DNA of 52,999 bases from Clostridium sp. AM34-11AC (GTDB taxonomy: Bacteria > Bacillota > Clostridia > Lachnospirales > Lachnospiraceae): contig NZ_QWGL01000023.1 of the NCBI RefSeq assembly GCF_003435375.1, positions 1-52,999 on the forward strand, written 5' to 3'. The translations under genes and the position numbers were made by a program. The notes beneath the pieces are model-generated. The model had not been told where the DNA came from. It did not search any database and saw nothing but the letters and a program-made list of their open reading frames with translations. Of this stretch, positions 7,849 through 15,975 are shown one piece after another; the stretch's first letter is position 1, and every line of letters starts with the position of its first letter.

Positions 7849-8202
7849 ATGACTTATGAAGAATTCAAAGAAAAGGTTGGCAGTGTCATTCTAACCGATG
7901 ATGGAAACTGCCCGGTCACGCCGGTGGTTCAAATGCTGCAGGGCAAATGGAAACTCCAAATTCTCTATGAACTATGCATCAAGTGTCCCATGCGGTTTGG
8001 GGAACTGAAAAAAGTTCTCAAGCCCATCACCAACACAGCTCTGACCAACGCCCTGAAGGAGCTGGAATCGGATGAATTGATCCAGCGCATCCAATATAAT
8101 GAAATGCCCCTACGGGTGGAATACTCCCTCACCGAGAAAGGACGGGATCTGTTGCCGGTCTTTTACGCCATTTCCCAATGGGGAATGAAATATATACCAT
8201 GA
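7849..8202 (+). CDS. HxlR-family winged-helix transcriptional regulator
   Basis: 117 residues. The ATG at 7849 has a GAGGAAAG site 8-10 bases upstream; codons further upstream in the frame lack one. The family signature is clear: Cys near the N-terminus (NCPVTPVVQMLQGKWKLQILYEL), CPMRFGELKKVL, ITNTALTNALKELE and a wing ending in VEYSLTEKGRDLLPV. HxlR proteins often sense electrophiles or oxidants through that N-terminal Cys. A strong terminator follows at 8232, so it is monocistronic. Likely target: the divergent flavin reductase and radical SAM operon. Confidence 0.9.
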   Translation: MTYEEFKEKVGSVILTDDGNCPVTPVVQMLQGKWKLQILYELCIKCPMRFGELKKVLKPITNTALTNALKELESDELIQRIQYNEMPLRVEYSLTEKGRDLLPVFYAISQWGMKYIP

Positions 8203-8231
8203 TTCTAACAATATTAATCTGAAAGATAATA

Positions 8232-8278
8232 GCCGGGAGGCATTGACAATTTGAGTCAACTTCCCGGCGTTTTATTTT
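8232..8278 (+). terminator. Intrinsic terminator of the HxlR gene
   Basis: A long stem starting GCCGGGAGG and closing CTTCCCGGC, with an inner TTGAC/GTCAA pairing, is followed by GTTTTATTTT. A classic rho-independent terminator 30 bp after the stop. Confidence 0.88.
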
Positions 8279-8287
8279 CTGCATTTT

Positions 8288-8389
8288 CTACTGCTGCAAA
8301 GGATTCAGGAAGCAACCTGATTCATGAGAGTTGATAACTCCTACCGCCTGCAAATAGGCATAGATGATTACGGTCCCCACAAACTTCAT
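8288..8389 (-). pseudogene. tag: C-terminal fragment of DNA-3-methyladenine glycosylase I
   Basis: Thirty-three codons read MKFVGTVIIYAYLQAVG and continue through INSHESGCF to a stop. This is the C-terminal block of Tag-type 3-methyladenine DNA glycosylases, which cut alkylated bases from DNA; the catalytic N-terminal four-fifths is absent. The ATG overlaps the stop of the upstream sirtuin-like gene (ATGA), so the fragment may still be translated by coupling. It marks a deletion or insertion point: the sirtuin cluster appears to have landed inside a tag gene. Confidence 0.72.
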
Positions 8390-9222
8390 GCCTCGCACGC
8401 CTCCCGGAGAGCAGGCAGCAGCTCATCCAGTCGCCCGTCCAGACCGAAGGACTTTTCTTTGATATTGTCCGTAATATAGATCTCACCAAGATTGAGGGTC
8501 ACATAAGTGGCGTTTGGCTCGCTGGCCACCAGGCGCATCATCGGGGCCTTGATCAGCTGATTGCGCCAGCCAATGCCCAGCTCCAAAACCACCAGTTTCT
8601 TCCCGTGGTAGATTTTCAGAAAGTTTTGGAACCGTGCCTGGGCAGCGGTATCCGGAATCATTCTCTGACCCGCACCCATGTGGATGTCCATGGGACCGCC
8701 GCACTTGGGACAGCGCGGCACCAATTCTGTAGGCACATGGCCGCCCTGTTCGGCAGCCGATAATTTTTCGGCCACCTCCAGACTAGGATAGAGGGTGTCG
8801 TGGCAGGGGCGGGCACACTGCATCGTAAACCAGTTGCCCTCAATCTCATAGATTTTCGTCGGATCGAAGCCACACAGTTCAAAGTGACCTTCTCCGTTTG
8901 ATGTGACGACAAAGTAATCTTTCTCTCCCACAATGGCCTTCAAATCGTTCATCACCGACGTAGGCTGGTACTGCCCGCAGTAATGATGGACGAGCCGGGC
9001 CCAGAAGGCCCATTTTTCCTCCTCGCTGGGCCATCCAGCCATCATGCCCTGCAAAATACACCCAAGGCCGTATTTCCGTTTAAAATCCCCAAACAGTCTT
9101 TCAAAGGCCGCATTGTCCGCAAACAAATGCAGTCCTTCGGTGATGGACAGTCCGTTACTGGCCCCGATCAAGATAGCGTCCGCTTCTCTGAATTTTTCCG
9201 CAATAGGGTTCCAATCTATCAT
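8386..9222 (-). CDS. Sirtuin-like protein 3 of 3, most divergent (class M-type)
   Basis: 278 residues with a Sir2 fold: NAD-binding GASNGLS near the N-terminus, a Zn ribbon with CARPC and CPKC, and the class M-like C-terminal LELGIGWRNQLIKAP. The usual NxD is NGE (TSNGEGHF). The residue where ordinary sirtuins carry the catalytic His, before the G of the HG motif, is Glu (EIEGN). In class M sirtuins (SirTM, known to ADP-ribosylate lipoyl-carrying GcvH-L) this is Gln. Deacetylation is therefore unlikely; ADP-ribosyl transfer, NAD binding or NAD hydrolysis are possible. It lies 16 bp after sirtuin 2 and its stop overlaps the tag fragment. Confidence 0.82.
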   Translation of the reverse strand: MIDWNPIAEKFREADAILIGASNGLSITEGLHLFADNAAFERLFGDFKRKYGLGCILQGMMAGWPSEEEKWAFWARLVHHYCGQYQPTSVMNDLKAIVGEKDYFVVTSNGEGHFELCGFDPTKIYEIEGNWFTMQCARPCHDTLYPSLEVAEKLSAAEQGGHVPTELVPRCPKCGGPMDIHMGAGQRMIPDTAAQARFQNFLKIYHGKKLVVLELGIGWRNQLIKAPMMRLVASEPNATYVTLNLGEIYITDNIKEKSFGLDGRLDELLPALREACEA

Positions 9223-9238
9223 ATTCGTTCGCCCCTTT

Positions 9239-10120
9239 CTATTCTATGTTTGCTGCGATGGAGCGCTCCTGCCGGAGGGCAGCTAGAGTTTCCGCCAAAT
9301 CTCCTTGCAGATACAGGCTGCGTCCCCGCAGATGCTCTGGCCTATGAGATGACTCTCGATTAAGACATGCATAAAAGACGTTTTCGTTTTTGGCAGTAAG
9401 TTCCCAGAAGGGCAGTTTGATGATACTGGGCGTCATCTCACCCACGCCCAGCTCCAACAACAGGACTTTTTTGTCGGACTGATCCATTATCCAGCGTCGC
9501 AGGAAGCTATGGTAGCGGTGCAGACTATCCTGCCAGAAGGTTCCCTCCAGAAAGGTATCATCTCGTACCCAGGGCACCAGCACCCGCCCGCAATCCGGGC
9601 AACGAGGAACAGCCTCCTCCGGCAGGCGAACACCTGCCAAGCAACCAGTCAGCTCCTTCACCAGCTCGCGGTTTTCCCAAATATCATCCCGGCAGGGCTG
9701 GCTGCACTGGCAGTAGCTAAAGTCTCCCTGAAAGGCGCAAATTTGTTTCTGGGGAAATACCCGAAAAAACTGCTGATCCACATTGGTGGTCAGAACAAAA
9801 GCAGGTTTGTCCGCAACAAGCGCCTGCAGGTCCAGATAGGGCTGCCCAGTAGGGGCTTCCCACATGAAGCGGATATATTGGCTGTAATACCCCCACTGTT
9901 CCCCATAGCTGGAAAAGCAATGGTAGAATCCAGCCAGCGGAGAGGTAAAGCCATACTGTTCGCGAAAGGGAGCCAATGCCTCCGAAAGTGCCGGGGACCA
10001 ATGGTAGTGGTCGTATCCAGCTGCGCTTGACAGGCCGGAGCCGCCTCCGATCACAACGGCATCTGCTTGATCAATACGCTCGGCAAGTTCCTGAAGCACC
10101 GCTTGGTTTCCAACCTTCAT
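9239..10120 (-). CDS. Sirtuin-like protein 2 of 3 (class M-type, Gln for catalytic His)
   Basis: 293 residues. The NAD site is GGGSGLSSAAG. NVD is conserved (TTNVDQQFF), the catalytic position is Gln (AFQGD), the Zn ribbon is CSQPC plus CPDC, and the distal NAD loop is LELGVGEMTPSIIKLPFWE. This is the SirTM pattern, in which Gln replaces His and the enzyme acts as a protein ADP-ribosyltransferase. The start ATG overlaps the upstream sirtuin stop by 4 bp. No macrodomain, GcvH-L or lipoate ligase, the usual SirTM partners, is present nearby. Confidence 0.88.
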   Translation of the reverse strand: MKVGNQAVLQELAERIDQADAVVIGGGSGLSSAAGYDHYHWSPALSEALAPFREQYGFTSPLAGFYHCFSSYGEQWGYYSQYIRFMWEAPTGQPYLDLQALVADKPAFVLTTNVDQQFFRVFPQKQICAFQGDFSYCQCSQPCRDDIWENRELVKELTGCLAGVRLPEEAVPRCPDCGRVLVPWVRDDTFLEGTFWQDSLHRYHSFLRRWIMDQSDKKVLLLELGVGEMTPSIIKLPFWELTAKNENVFYACLNRESSHRPEHLRGRSLYLQGDLAETLAALRQERSIAANIE

Positions 10121-11097
10121 TGATCGTTATCTCCACTGCCCATGGTGTCCCGTGCATCCCGTAGCACTTGAGCAATGTCGGCCACAATGGTCATGCCCTT
10201 GTCTTCCAACTGCTTGGGCAGGAAATCATACTTGTCGTTGATGGCGATATACCGGGCATGGGGGAAACTGAGGGTCAGGTTCCAGAAAGGCTCTTGGATA
10301 AACATGGGAGTCATTCGGCCAACGCCCAACTCCAGGAACAGAATTTTGCTGTCTTTGTGTTCCAGTACATAGCGAGAAATTTTTTCGTACTGTTCTTCAT
10401 ATTTCTTTCCTTGCAGGAAATTCCCATATCCTCGCACCCAGGGGAAAGCCTCGCCGCCGCAGTGAGGGCACCGGGGAATGAGATCGGTGGGAATCTTCGT
10501 GCCATCCCCCATAGCGGCCACCATATCAGCCACTGGCTTTACCGCATCCCAGGTGTCATCGGTGCAGCAGGCAGCACACTGGAAGAACCGGTGATCTCCC
10601 TGGATCTCCGCCACCTTCTCCTCCGGGTAGAGTTTGACAAACTGGGTATCCTGGTTGGTGGTGAGGATGAAGAAGTCCTTGCCTTTCAGCAAAGCGTCTA
10701 AATCCAGATAGGGATGACGCACAAGTGCGGTCTGGGTGGTGTGAAGGAAGGTGGCAAGATACCCCCAATACTCTTCCCGGGTCTCCCAGGGGTGCATCAT
10801 CCCTGCAAAAGCACCTTTGAAGTGGTACTTCTCCGCAAAAGGCCGGAAGTATTTCCGGTAGGAGTCGTTGTCCTCGTAGTAAAAGTCTCCGCCACCGGCA
10901 GCGGACAGGCCGGAGGCTCCTCCCACTACCACACAGTCAGCTTCCTTTACCTCCTGTACCAACCGATTGATCTGTTCGCTATACGGCAGCGGCTTTTTGT
11001 CAGTCAGCTGATAAGGCGTACTGCCGGAAGCATAGATAGGATGGTACTTGGAATAATTCATCTGGGTCTGCATGACCAAATCGTCATAGAAGTTCAT
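10117..11097 (-). CDS. Sirtuin-like protein 1 of 3 (class M-type, Gln for catalytic His)
   Basis: About 326 residues. The ATG at 11097 is preferred because GAAAGGA sits 9 bases upstream; the in-frame ATG at 11106 is too close to that site. The NAD site is GGASGLSAAGGG. The protein has TTNQDTQF, the catalytic position Gln (EIQGD), the Zn ligands CAACC and CPHC, and the loop LELGVGRMTPMFIQEPFW. An N-terminal extension of about 45 residues (QMNYSKYHPIYASGSTPYQ) is not shared with the other two. It is first in a three-gene operon, divergent from an Rrf2-like regulator with a palindrome between them. Confidence 0.88.
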   Translation of the reverse strand: MNFYDDLVMQTQMNYSKYHPIYASGSTPYQLTDKKPLPYSEQINRLVQEVKEADCVVVGGASGLSAAGGGDFYYEDNDSYRKYFRPFAEKYHFKGAFAGMMHPWETREEYWGYLATFLHTTQTALVRHPYLDLDALLKGKDFFILTTNQDTQFVKLYPEEKVAEIQGDHRFFQCAACCTDDTWDAVKPVADMVAAMGDGTKIPTDLIPRCPHCGGEAFPWVRGYGNFLQGKKYEEQYEKISRYVLEHKDSKILFLELGVGRMTPMFIQEPFWNLTLSFPHARYIAINDKYDFLPKQLEDKGMTIVADIAQVLRDARDTMGSGDNDQ

Positions 11098-11180
11098 TGT
11101 CGCCATTCCTTTCAGGTTGGTGTTATTTTTATTCTTACTTCAAATCATTTTAGCATCCTCTTGCGCTGCTGTCAATATGC

Positions 11181-11199
11181 TGTTATAATAAAAATAACA
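11181..11199. promoter_or_regulatory. Palindromic operator between sirtuin operon and Rrf2 gene
   Basis: TGTTAT, 7 bases, ATAACA is a perfect 6-bp inverted repeat 25 bp before the Rrf2 start. A related, weaker TGTTATTTTTATT lies nearer the sirtuin start at about 11122-11134. The placement suits autoregulation plus control of the sirtuin operon. Confidence 0.55.
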
Positions 11200-11223
11200 T
11201 CAAAGAAAAAAGGAGATCAGTCC

Positions 11224-11667
11224 ATGAAATATCCCACCCGCCTTAGCGATGCTGTTCATATTCTGGCTTTTATCGCTCTGTACCCAGACTGCGACCTGAC
11301 TAGCAACAAGCTGGCAGAGAGCGTTCAAACCAATCCCGCCTATGTGCGCCAGCTCATGTCCGCCTTGCGGAAAGGAGGGCTGCTGGTCAGCGTGAAGGGT
11401 CATCCCCGGCCTGCCCTGGCTCGTGAGCCGGAGAAAATCACTCTGCTGGATGCCTATCGGGCAGTGGAGGGCAACAAGCCCCTGCTCCATCAGGACATCC
11501 ACACCAACCCCGCTTGTGGCGTGGGCGTGAACATTCAACTGGTGCTGCGGGATTTTTACTTGGACATTCAAAAAACAGCGGAACAAAAAATGCAAGAAAT
11601 CACGCTGAAAGATGTGCTGGAACAATATCACATGAAGTTGGAAGGGATGCCCTTGCAGCGTTTATGA
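11224..11667 (+). CDS. Rrf2-family transcriptional regulator
   Basis: 147 residues from the ATG at 11224 with site AAAGGAGATC; the frame is open far upstream but lacks a start signal. An N-terminal winged helix (KYPTRLSDAVHILAFIAL, NPAYVRQLMSALRKGGLL) and the dimer helix are as in Rrf2 proteins. Only one Cys (NPACGVG) is found in the region that holds three cluster ligands in IscR/NsrR, so it probably binds no Fe-S cluster, or senses through a single thiol like CymR- or SaiR-type members. Likely controls the divergent sirtuin operon. Confidence 0.85.
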   Translation: MKYPTRLSDAVHILAFIALYPDCDLTSNKLAESVQTNPAYVRQLMSALRKGGLLVSVKGHPRPALAREPEKITLLDAYRAVEGNKPLLHQDIHTNPACGVGVNIQLVLRDFYLDIQKTAEQKMQEITLKDVLEQYHMKLEGMPLQRL

Positions 11668-11812
11668 CGGATCGACTTTCAGAAACGCTTCCATTTGGGA
11701 CAAAAATTCTTCTGAACGGGAAATACAGAACCTCCTTGCGGGACTATACTGAGAACCGGAGAGACCTATACCCCGTATTTGTATTCTACTTTCCAGAGAA
11801 GAAGGTTTCAAT

Positions 11813-12064
11813 ATGCAGGAAAAGTACAATGTCACAGGCATGACTTTTGCGGCCTGCCAAGCTAGGGTACAAAAAAGCGTATCCAACCTGACCGGCGTGC
11901 AAGAGTGCAATGTCAATCTGTTAAAAAACAGTATAGACGATGTAACTGCTATGATTGCCGGACAGATTGGGCAGCTTCTTCCGATGGACGAGGAAACCAT
12001 CAAGCAGTTTCAAACACTTGCAAAAAAGATGATGGAACAAGCGGAGGAATCAAATGATGATTAG
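11813..12064 (+). CDS. Chimeric HMA-domain micro-protein (copper chaperone-like, Cys lost)
   Basis: 83 residues. The first half is the start of a copper-ATPase HMA domain (MQEKYNVTGM, ACQARVQKSVSNLTGVQ, NVNLLKNS), but the metal motif GMTCxxC reads GMTFAAC, losing the first Cys. After about residue 41 the sequence switches to an unrelated helical tail (DDVTAMIAGQIGQLLPMDE through QAEESNDD). This looks like a copA 5' end fused by deletion to the 3' end of another gene, possibly a small regulator. The ribosome site GAAGAAGG is good. It overlaps the following polyferredoxin gene. The 145 bp upstream carry no convincing gene. Confidence 0.6.
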   Translation: MQEKYNVTGMTFAACQARVQKSVSNLTGVQECNVNLLKNSIDDVTAMIAGQIGQLLPMDEETIKQFQTLAKKMMEQAEESNDD

Positions 12065-12884
12065 AAAATATTTACCGCCGTTTGTTATGTGGCTCGTTTT
12101 TGAAGTGATTGCGGTGACATTATGGTTTGCGTTAGATAATATATTCTATCTTTTCAATTTCTCGTATATTGGCACTGCGATTGCTGTTGGATTGGTATTA
12201 TATGGGAAGAAGAAAAAATATGCCCGGAATGTAGTACAATTTGCTGTTGGTCTGTATATGATTGTGTATCTGGGGTTTCTTTGTCGAGAAAATATGCAGA
12301 TAGAGGGCTTCTGGTATTATCTTTTCCTCGGTGTATTTGAAGCCGCTACAATTCATTATGTTGTTGCAAAAATATTTGGTCCTTTGCTATTTGGGCGTGG
12401 GTGGTGTGGTTATGCTTGTTGGACAGCAATGGTTTTAGATTTGCTTCCGTTCAAGGAACCTTCCAGTCCACGCAAGCAATGGAGAATGATCCGCTATTTT
12501 GTTTTCGGAGCTTCTCTCGTATTTGTGAGTCTGCTCTTTATTCTTAAAGTCCCAAACAAAGAGGAAATTATGTGGCGGAGCTTCATCATTGGAAATATTC
12601 TCTACTATGCCGTTGGAATTGCTATAGCCTACAAATGTAAAGATAACAGAGCTTTTTGCAAATATATTTGCCCAATTACAGTTTTTTTGAAACCGATGAG
12701 TTATTTTTCGCTTTTTCGCATCAAAGTCGACAAGAAGAAATGTATTTCGTGCGGAAAGTGTGAAAAGATATGTCCAATGAATGTAGAAGTTCCATGCAAT
12801 TCCCGAAATAAGAAAAACGCAACAGAATGTATTTTGTGCATGAAATGCGTGGAAAAATGTCCCCAAAATGCTTTGAAGCTATAA
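12054..12884 (+). CDS. Polyferredoxin membrane protein (NapH/MauN-like)
   Basis: 276 residues with about six membrane segments, a WCGYACW/FGRGWCGY motif, YICPITVF, and two C-terminal [4Fe-4S] sites (CISCGKCEKIC, CILCMKCVEKC). Its role is membrane electron transfer of the same broad class as the protein at 2599-3516, but it is not a close copy. It is markedly more AT-rich than the genes on either side, which suggests a separate origin. The ATG overlaps the preceding ORF by 11 bp, so translation is likely coupled. The partner that receives the electrons is unknown; a copper or thiol-redox role is only suggested by the HMA remnant upstream. Confidence 0.85.
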   Translation: MMIRKYLPPFVMWLVFEVIAVTLWFALDNIFYLFNFSYIGTAIAVGLVLYGKKKKYARNVVQFAVGLYMIVYLGFLCRENMQIEGFWYYLFLGVFEAATIHYVVAKIFGPLLFGRGWCGYACWTAMVLDLLPFKEPSSPRKQWRMIRYFVFGASLVFVSLLFILKVPNKEEIMWRSFIIGNILYYAVGIAIAYKCKDNRAFCKYICPITVFLKPMSYFSLFRIKVDKKKCISCGKCEKICPMNVEVPCNSRNKKNATECILCMKCVEKCPQNALKL

Positions 12885-13225
12885 CATAGCAAAGTCAGCC
12901 GAGCCAGTCAACGGTCAAGATGAACGGCGCAAAAATTGCGCCGCCGTTGACAGTACCACCCGCCTTTGCTGATGGGTAATCCAGGCGGGAAAGCCCTAAA
13001 ATGGCTTCTCGATCATTTCAATTTTTGCGGGAGTGTGTCCACAAGTTCGGCGTAGGACGAGGGACGGGGGTTTTCATATACGCCCTGTTTGCTGACGAAA
13101 CCAGCCCTGCGCTTGCGGCTCTACGCCACACAATCACAGCCCTGTTTTCCTGCTGCTTCAAATGTGCTTGTCCTTTCCTGTGGCAACCGCATTTTCGCAG
13201 CAACGCCGACAGGGCGTATAACCGA
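12885..13225. other. Non-coding conjugative-element remnant
   Basis: This stretch reads like the GC-rich spacer DNA of Tn1549-type elements. It includes a large hairpin (GTCAACGG at 12907-12914 pairing with CCGTTGAC at 12944-12951, inner GGCGCAA/TTGCGCC). In its minus-strand reading, an open but startless frame resembles sequence seen in such elements (around CGCHRKGQAHLKQQENR). No confident gene. It ends where the truncated secreted protein frame begins, so it probably marks an insertion boundary. Confidence 0.5.
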
Positions 13226-14470
13226 CAGGGCGTATCAAATGTGGGAACGGATGCCTCAGTGGATACTGTAACGACTGCTGCCGCAGACACTGCGGCAGGA
13301 ACATGGGAGCTTGTGAGCATGACCTATAACGGTATGACTGTCGGCAAGGAGGATCTGGAAGAGATGGGAACTGCCATGACTCTGGATCTCCTGGAGGACG
13401 GTGTGCTGATGCTGGCAAATGCCGATACAGAGATGGTATTTGAACGGCCAGGAAGCGTAGCAGCTGTGACTGCACCGGATGAAGAAGAGGGTGAGCAAAC
13501 AGCCTCCAGCACAGCAGCATCGGTAGAGGACAGCTGGACAGTCGTTCCGCTGGCGTCTGCTCAGGCGCTGGTGCCTTATAGCTGTACAGAATTCAGTATG
13601 AATATTCCGGAAGGCTGGAGCGTGAAATCTTCTGCCATGTACACCGGTATGTTTCATGCAATTCATGTTTTTGATCCGGAGAATCCGGTAAATCAGATTT
13701 TCTTTATGCTAAAAATGGAACCATTATTTTCAGATGAAAATTCCCGGGCGATGATGGCGCTTTCCAGTGATTTGTTTGGAAAATATCCCATTCTTACGAA
13801 TGTATCGACACAGGGAGTCTTTGAAATATTCCCACAGTTTGCAGACGCAATGAATGCAACTGCTGACTATGCGGATATTCAGACACCGTACATTGCAGAT
13901 TTTTCTGTGACAGAGAGCTTTGAAAGTACTCAGGGAATGAGCAGCGTTGCTATTTCCCCCTCCATTCTTCGGGCGGATTTTACACAGAATGGCACAACGG
14001 GAGAAGGAATGTTCACGGCGGATGTGGTTCCCTTTGCCATGGGCACGGGAATGGGATATTATTCTGTCTATAATCTGACAGTCCTCAGTGCAGAAAAGGG
14101 AATCTTTCAGGACTGGCAGCCTACTTTGAATAAAGTTCTCAGCAGTCTTAATTATACGCCGGAGTTCCAGAGCTTTGCCATGTCCCAGAGCAATCAGGCG
14201 GCCTCTACCTCCCAGTCTCTCAGCCAGTCAGCCAGTGAGATGTCCGACAGCATCATGTCTTCCTGGGAAAACCGGAACCGGAGCCAGGATATTATGAGCC
14301 AGAAGCAGAGTGACGCTACCCTGGGTTACGAGCGCATCGTGGACACTGAAACTGGAAATATTTACAAAATTGACAACGGTTTCACCGACTGGTATGACGG
14401 CTCCCGTTACAAGTCCATCACTGATGATCAGTATACGGATTCGGTGGAAGCAGTGATTCACTGGAAGTAG
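13226..14470 (+). pseudogene. Secreted protein lacking its N-terminus
   Basis: About 415 codons of host-type sequence: an acidic Thr/Ala linker, a GTWELVSMTYNG block typical of small lipocalin-like modules in lachnospiral surface proteins, then a segment like other clostridial exported proteins (TEFSMNIPEGWSVKSS) and a Ser/Gln-rich region (near NQAASTSQSLSQSASEMSD). The signal peptide or membrane anchor is missing. The frame runs on upstream to an ATG at 13001, but those 75 codons belong to the element remnant and lack a ribosome site. The gene therefore appears decapitated by insertion. The function was not recognised. Confidence 0.6.
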
Positions 14471-14553
14471 AGTCATTGATTTTTTAAGGCATTTGCGGTA
14501 TCATGGCATGGTATAGTTTGGGATAAATAAAAGGGGTAGAGAGGGATTAAGAA

Positions 14554-15858
14554 ATGGAAAAAAGAAACGCAAAAGCCTTATTGCCTATCGCGGTGTTTGT
14601 GGTTTTATATCTGGGACTGGGGATTCTGTTTGAATATGGCCTGAATATCGAGATGGGATTTTACAAAATTCCTGTTGTGATTATATTTTTGCTTGCACTG
14701 CTTGTTGCATGTCTGCAAAACCGGAAATTAAGCCTGAATGATAAACTGAAAATAATGGGAGTTGGAATCAGCGATCCGAACATTATTACCATGATCATTA
14801 TATTTATGCTGGCTGGAATTTTTGTGGGTGTTGTTGGAAGAACATCAGCAAACAGTGTGGCATATTTTATTCTGTCACTGATACCGCCTCAGTTCTCGGT
14901 TGTGGTGCTTTTTGTAGTAAGTTGTTTTGTATCACTTGCAATGGGGACTTCCGTAGGAACCATTACTTTAATTACCCCGATTGGAATAGCCGTGTCGCGA
15001 GCATCGGGGTTTGACCTGCCGCTTTGTATTGCGACAGTCATGGGTGGTGCAATGTTTGGGGATAATCTGTCCTTTATCTCTGATACGACAATTGCCGCGT
15101 GTAATGGACAGGGTTGTAAGATGACAGATAAATTTAAGGAAAATTTCTTCATTGCACTTCCGGCAGCAATTGTCAGTCTGGTGATTATTTACAATCTGTC
15201 TGTGAAAAATTACAGTGGCGGAGTTGTGCAGGAAGAATATCATCTGATACAGGCCATTCCTTATATACTGGTACTGGCGGGAGGTATTCTTGGCTTAAAT
15301 GTGTTCCTGGTACTGATTACAGGAATCATAAGTGGCTCCATCATCATGATTGCGACAGGGATGATCGTGCCGACGGATTTGCTTGGAAATATGGGAGACG
15401 GGGCAGCAGGCATGTTTGAAACCAGCATGGTTGCCATTCTGGTAGCGTCTATCTGTGCACTGATCAAAGAATATGGTGGATTTGCTGCTCTGCTATATTG
15501 GATAAAAAAAGTGTTTAAAGGGAGAAAAGGCGGACTCCTTGGCATGGGTCTGTTGGTAGGTCTGATGGATATTGCAACGGCGAATAATACAGTCGCAATT
15601 GTTATGGCAAATCCAATTGCAAAAGAAATGTCAGGAAACTACGGAATCAGCAATAAGAAAGCAGCATCTATTCTGGATACATTTTCCTGTATCTTTCAGG
15701 GAATTCTTCCTTATGGAGCACAGATGCTGGTTGCCATCTCAGCGGCTTCCGGCCTGGGTGAGACAGTCAGTGCATTTGATATTCTGCCAAGGTTGTTTTA
15801 CCCGTATATGTTGTTCATCAGTTCCCTTGTCTTTATTTCTTTTGAAAAAAATGCATAA
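14554..15858 (+). CDS. nhaC: NhaC-family Na+/H+ antiporter
   Basis: 434 residues, about 11-12 membrane segments. Family features include VSLAMGTSVGTITLITPIG, GGAMFGDNLSFISDTTIA and the late block MDIATANNTVAIVMANPIA. Exchanges Na+ (or an organic anion pair) for H+ across the membrane. The start ATG has GAGAGGG upstream. It is followed at once by the start of a broken amidohydrolase-like gene, suggesting it once imported that enzyme's substrate or was simply co-transcribed. Confidence 0.9.
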   Translation: MEKRNAKALLPIAVFVVLYLGLGILFEYGLNIEMGFYKIPVVIIFLLALLVACLQNRKLSLNDKLKIMGVGISDPNIITMIIIFMLAGIFVGVVGRTSANSVAYFILSLIPPQFSVVVLFVVSCFVSLAMGTSVGTITLITPIGIAVSRASGFDLPLCIATVMGGAMFGDNLSFISDTTIAACNGQGCKMTDKFKENFFIALPAAIVSLVIIYNLSVKNYSGGVVQEEYHLIQAIPYILVLAGGILGLNVFLVLITGIISGSIIMIATGMIVPTDLLGNMGDGAAGMFETSMVAILVASICALIKEYGGFAALLYWIKKVFKGRKGGLLGMGLLVGLMDIATANNTVAIVMANPIAKEMSGNYGISNKKAASILDTFSCIFQGILPYGAQMLVAISAASGLGETVSAFDILPRLFYPYMLFISSLVFISFEKNA

Positions 15859-15874
15859 CTGGAAAAACAGATAG

Positions 15875-15957
15875 AAAAAGAAGGCGAAAGCAATATTCGG
15901 AGAATGTCATGCCCATGTAATCATGGACGGAATCAATTATAAAGCAGCAGTGGCCGC
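15875..15957 (+). pseudogene. 5' fragment of a metal-dependent (amidohydrolase-like) hydrolase
   Basis: The frame after an in-frame stop reads KKKAKAIFGECHAHVIMDG and continues NYKAAVA before leaving family-like sequence. The HAH motif after a short beta strand is the metal-binding start of amidohydrolase/TatD-type enzymes. There is no start codon, and the frame meets TrbL-type element DNA at about 15960-15976. The rest of the gene is gone. It sits 16 bp after nhaC. Confidence 0.5.
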
Positions 15958-15975
15958 TTCGATCTGCTTCTTATC

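Noticed and set aside
8386..11097. Sirtuin trio as ordinary protein deacetylases
   Set aside because: All three lack the catalytic His and show class M-type loops.
11750..11790. CsoR-like operator (TATACCCCGTAT) before the HMA-like ORF
   Set aside because: Only a partial match to the palindrome and no CsoR or CopY gene nearby.
13001..13225. First 75 codons of the long frame leading into the secreted protein
   Set aside because: No ribosome site, composition of element spacer DNA, and the join falls at an insertion boundary; treated as fortuitous read-in.
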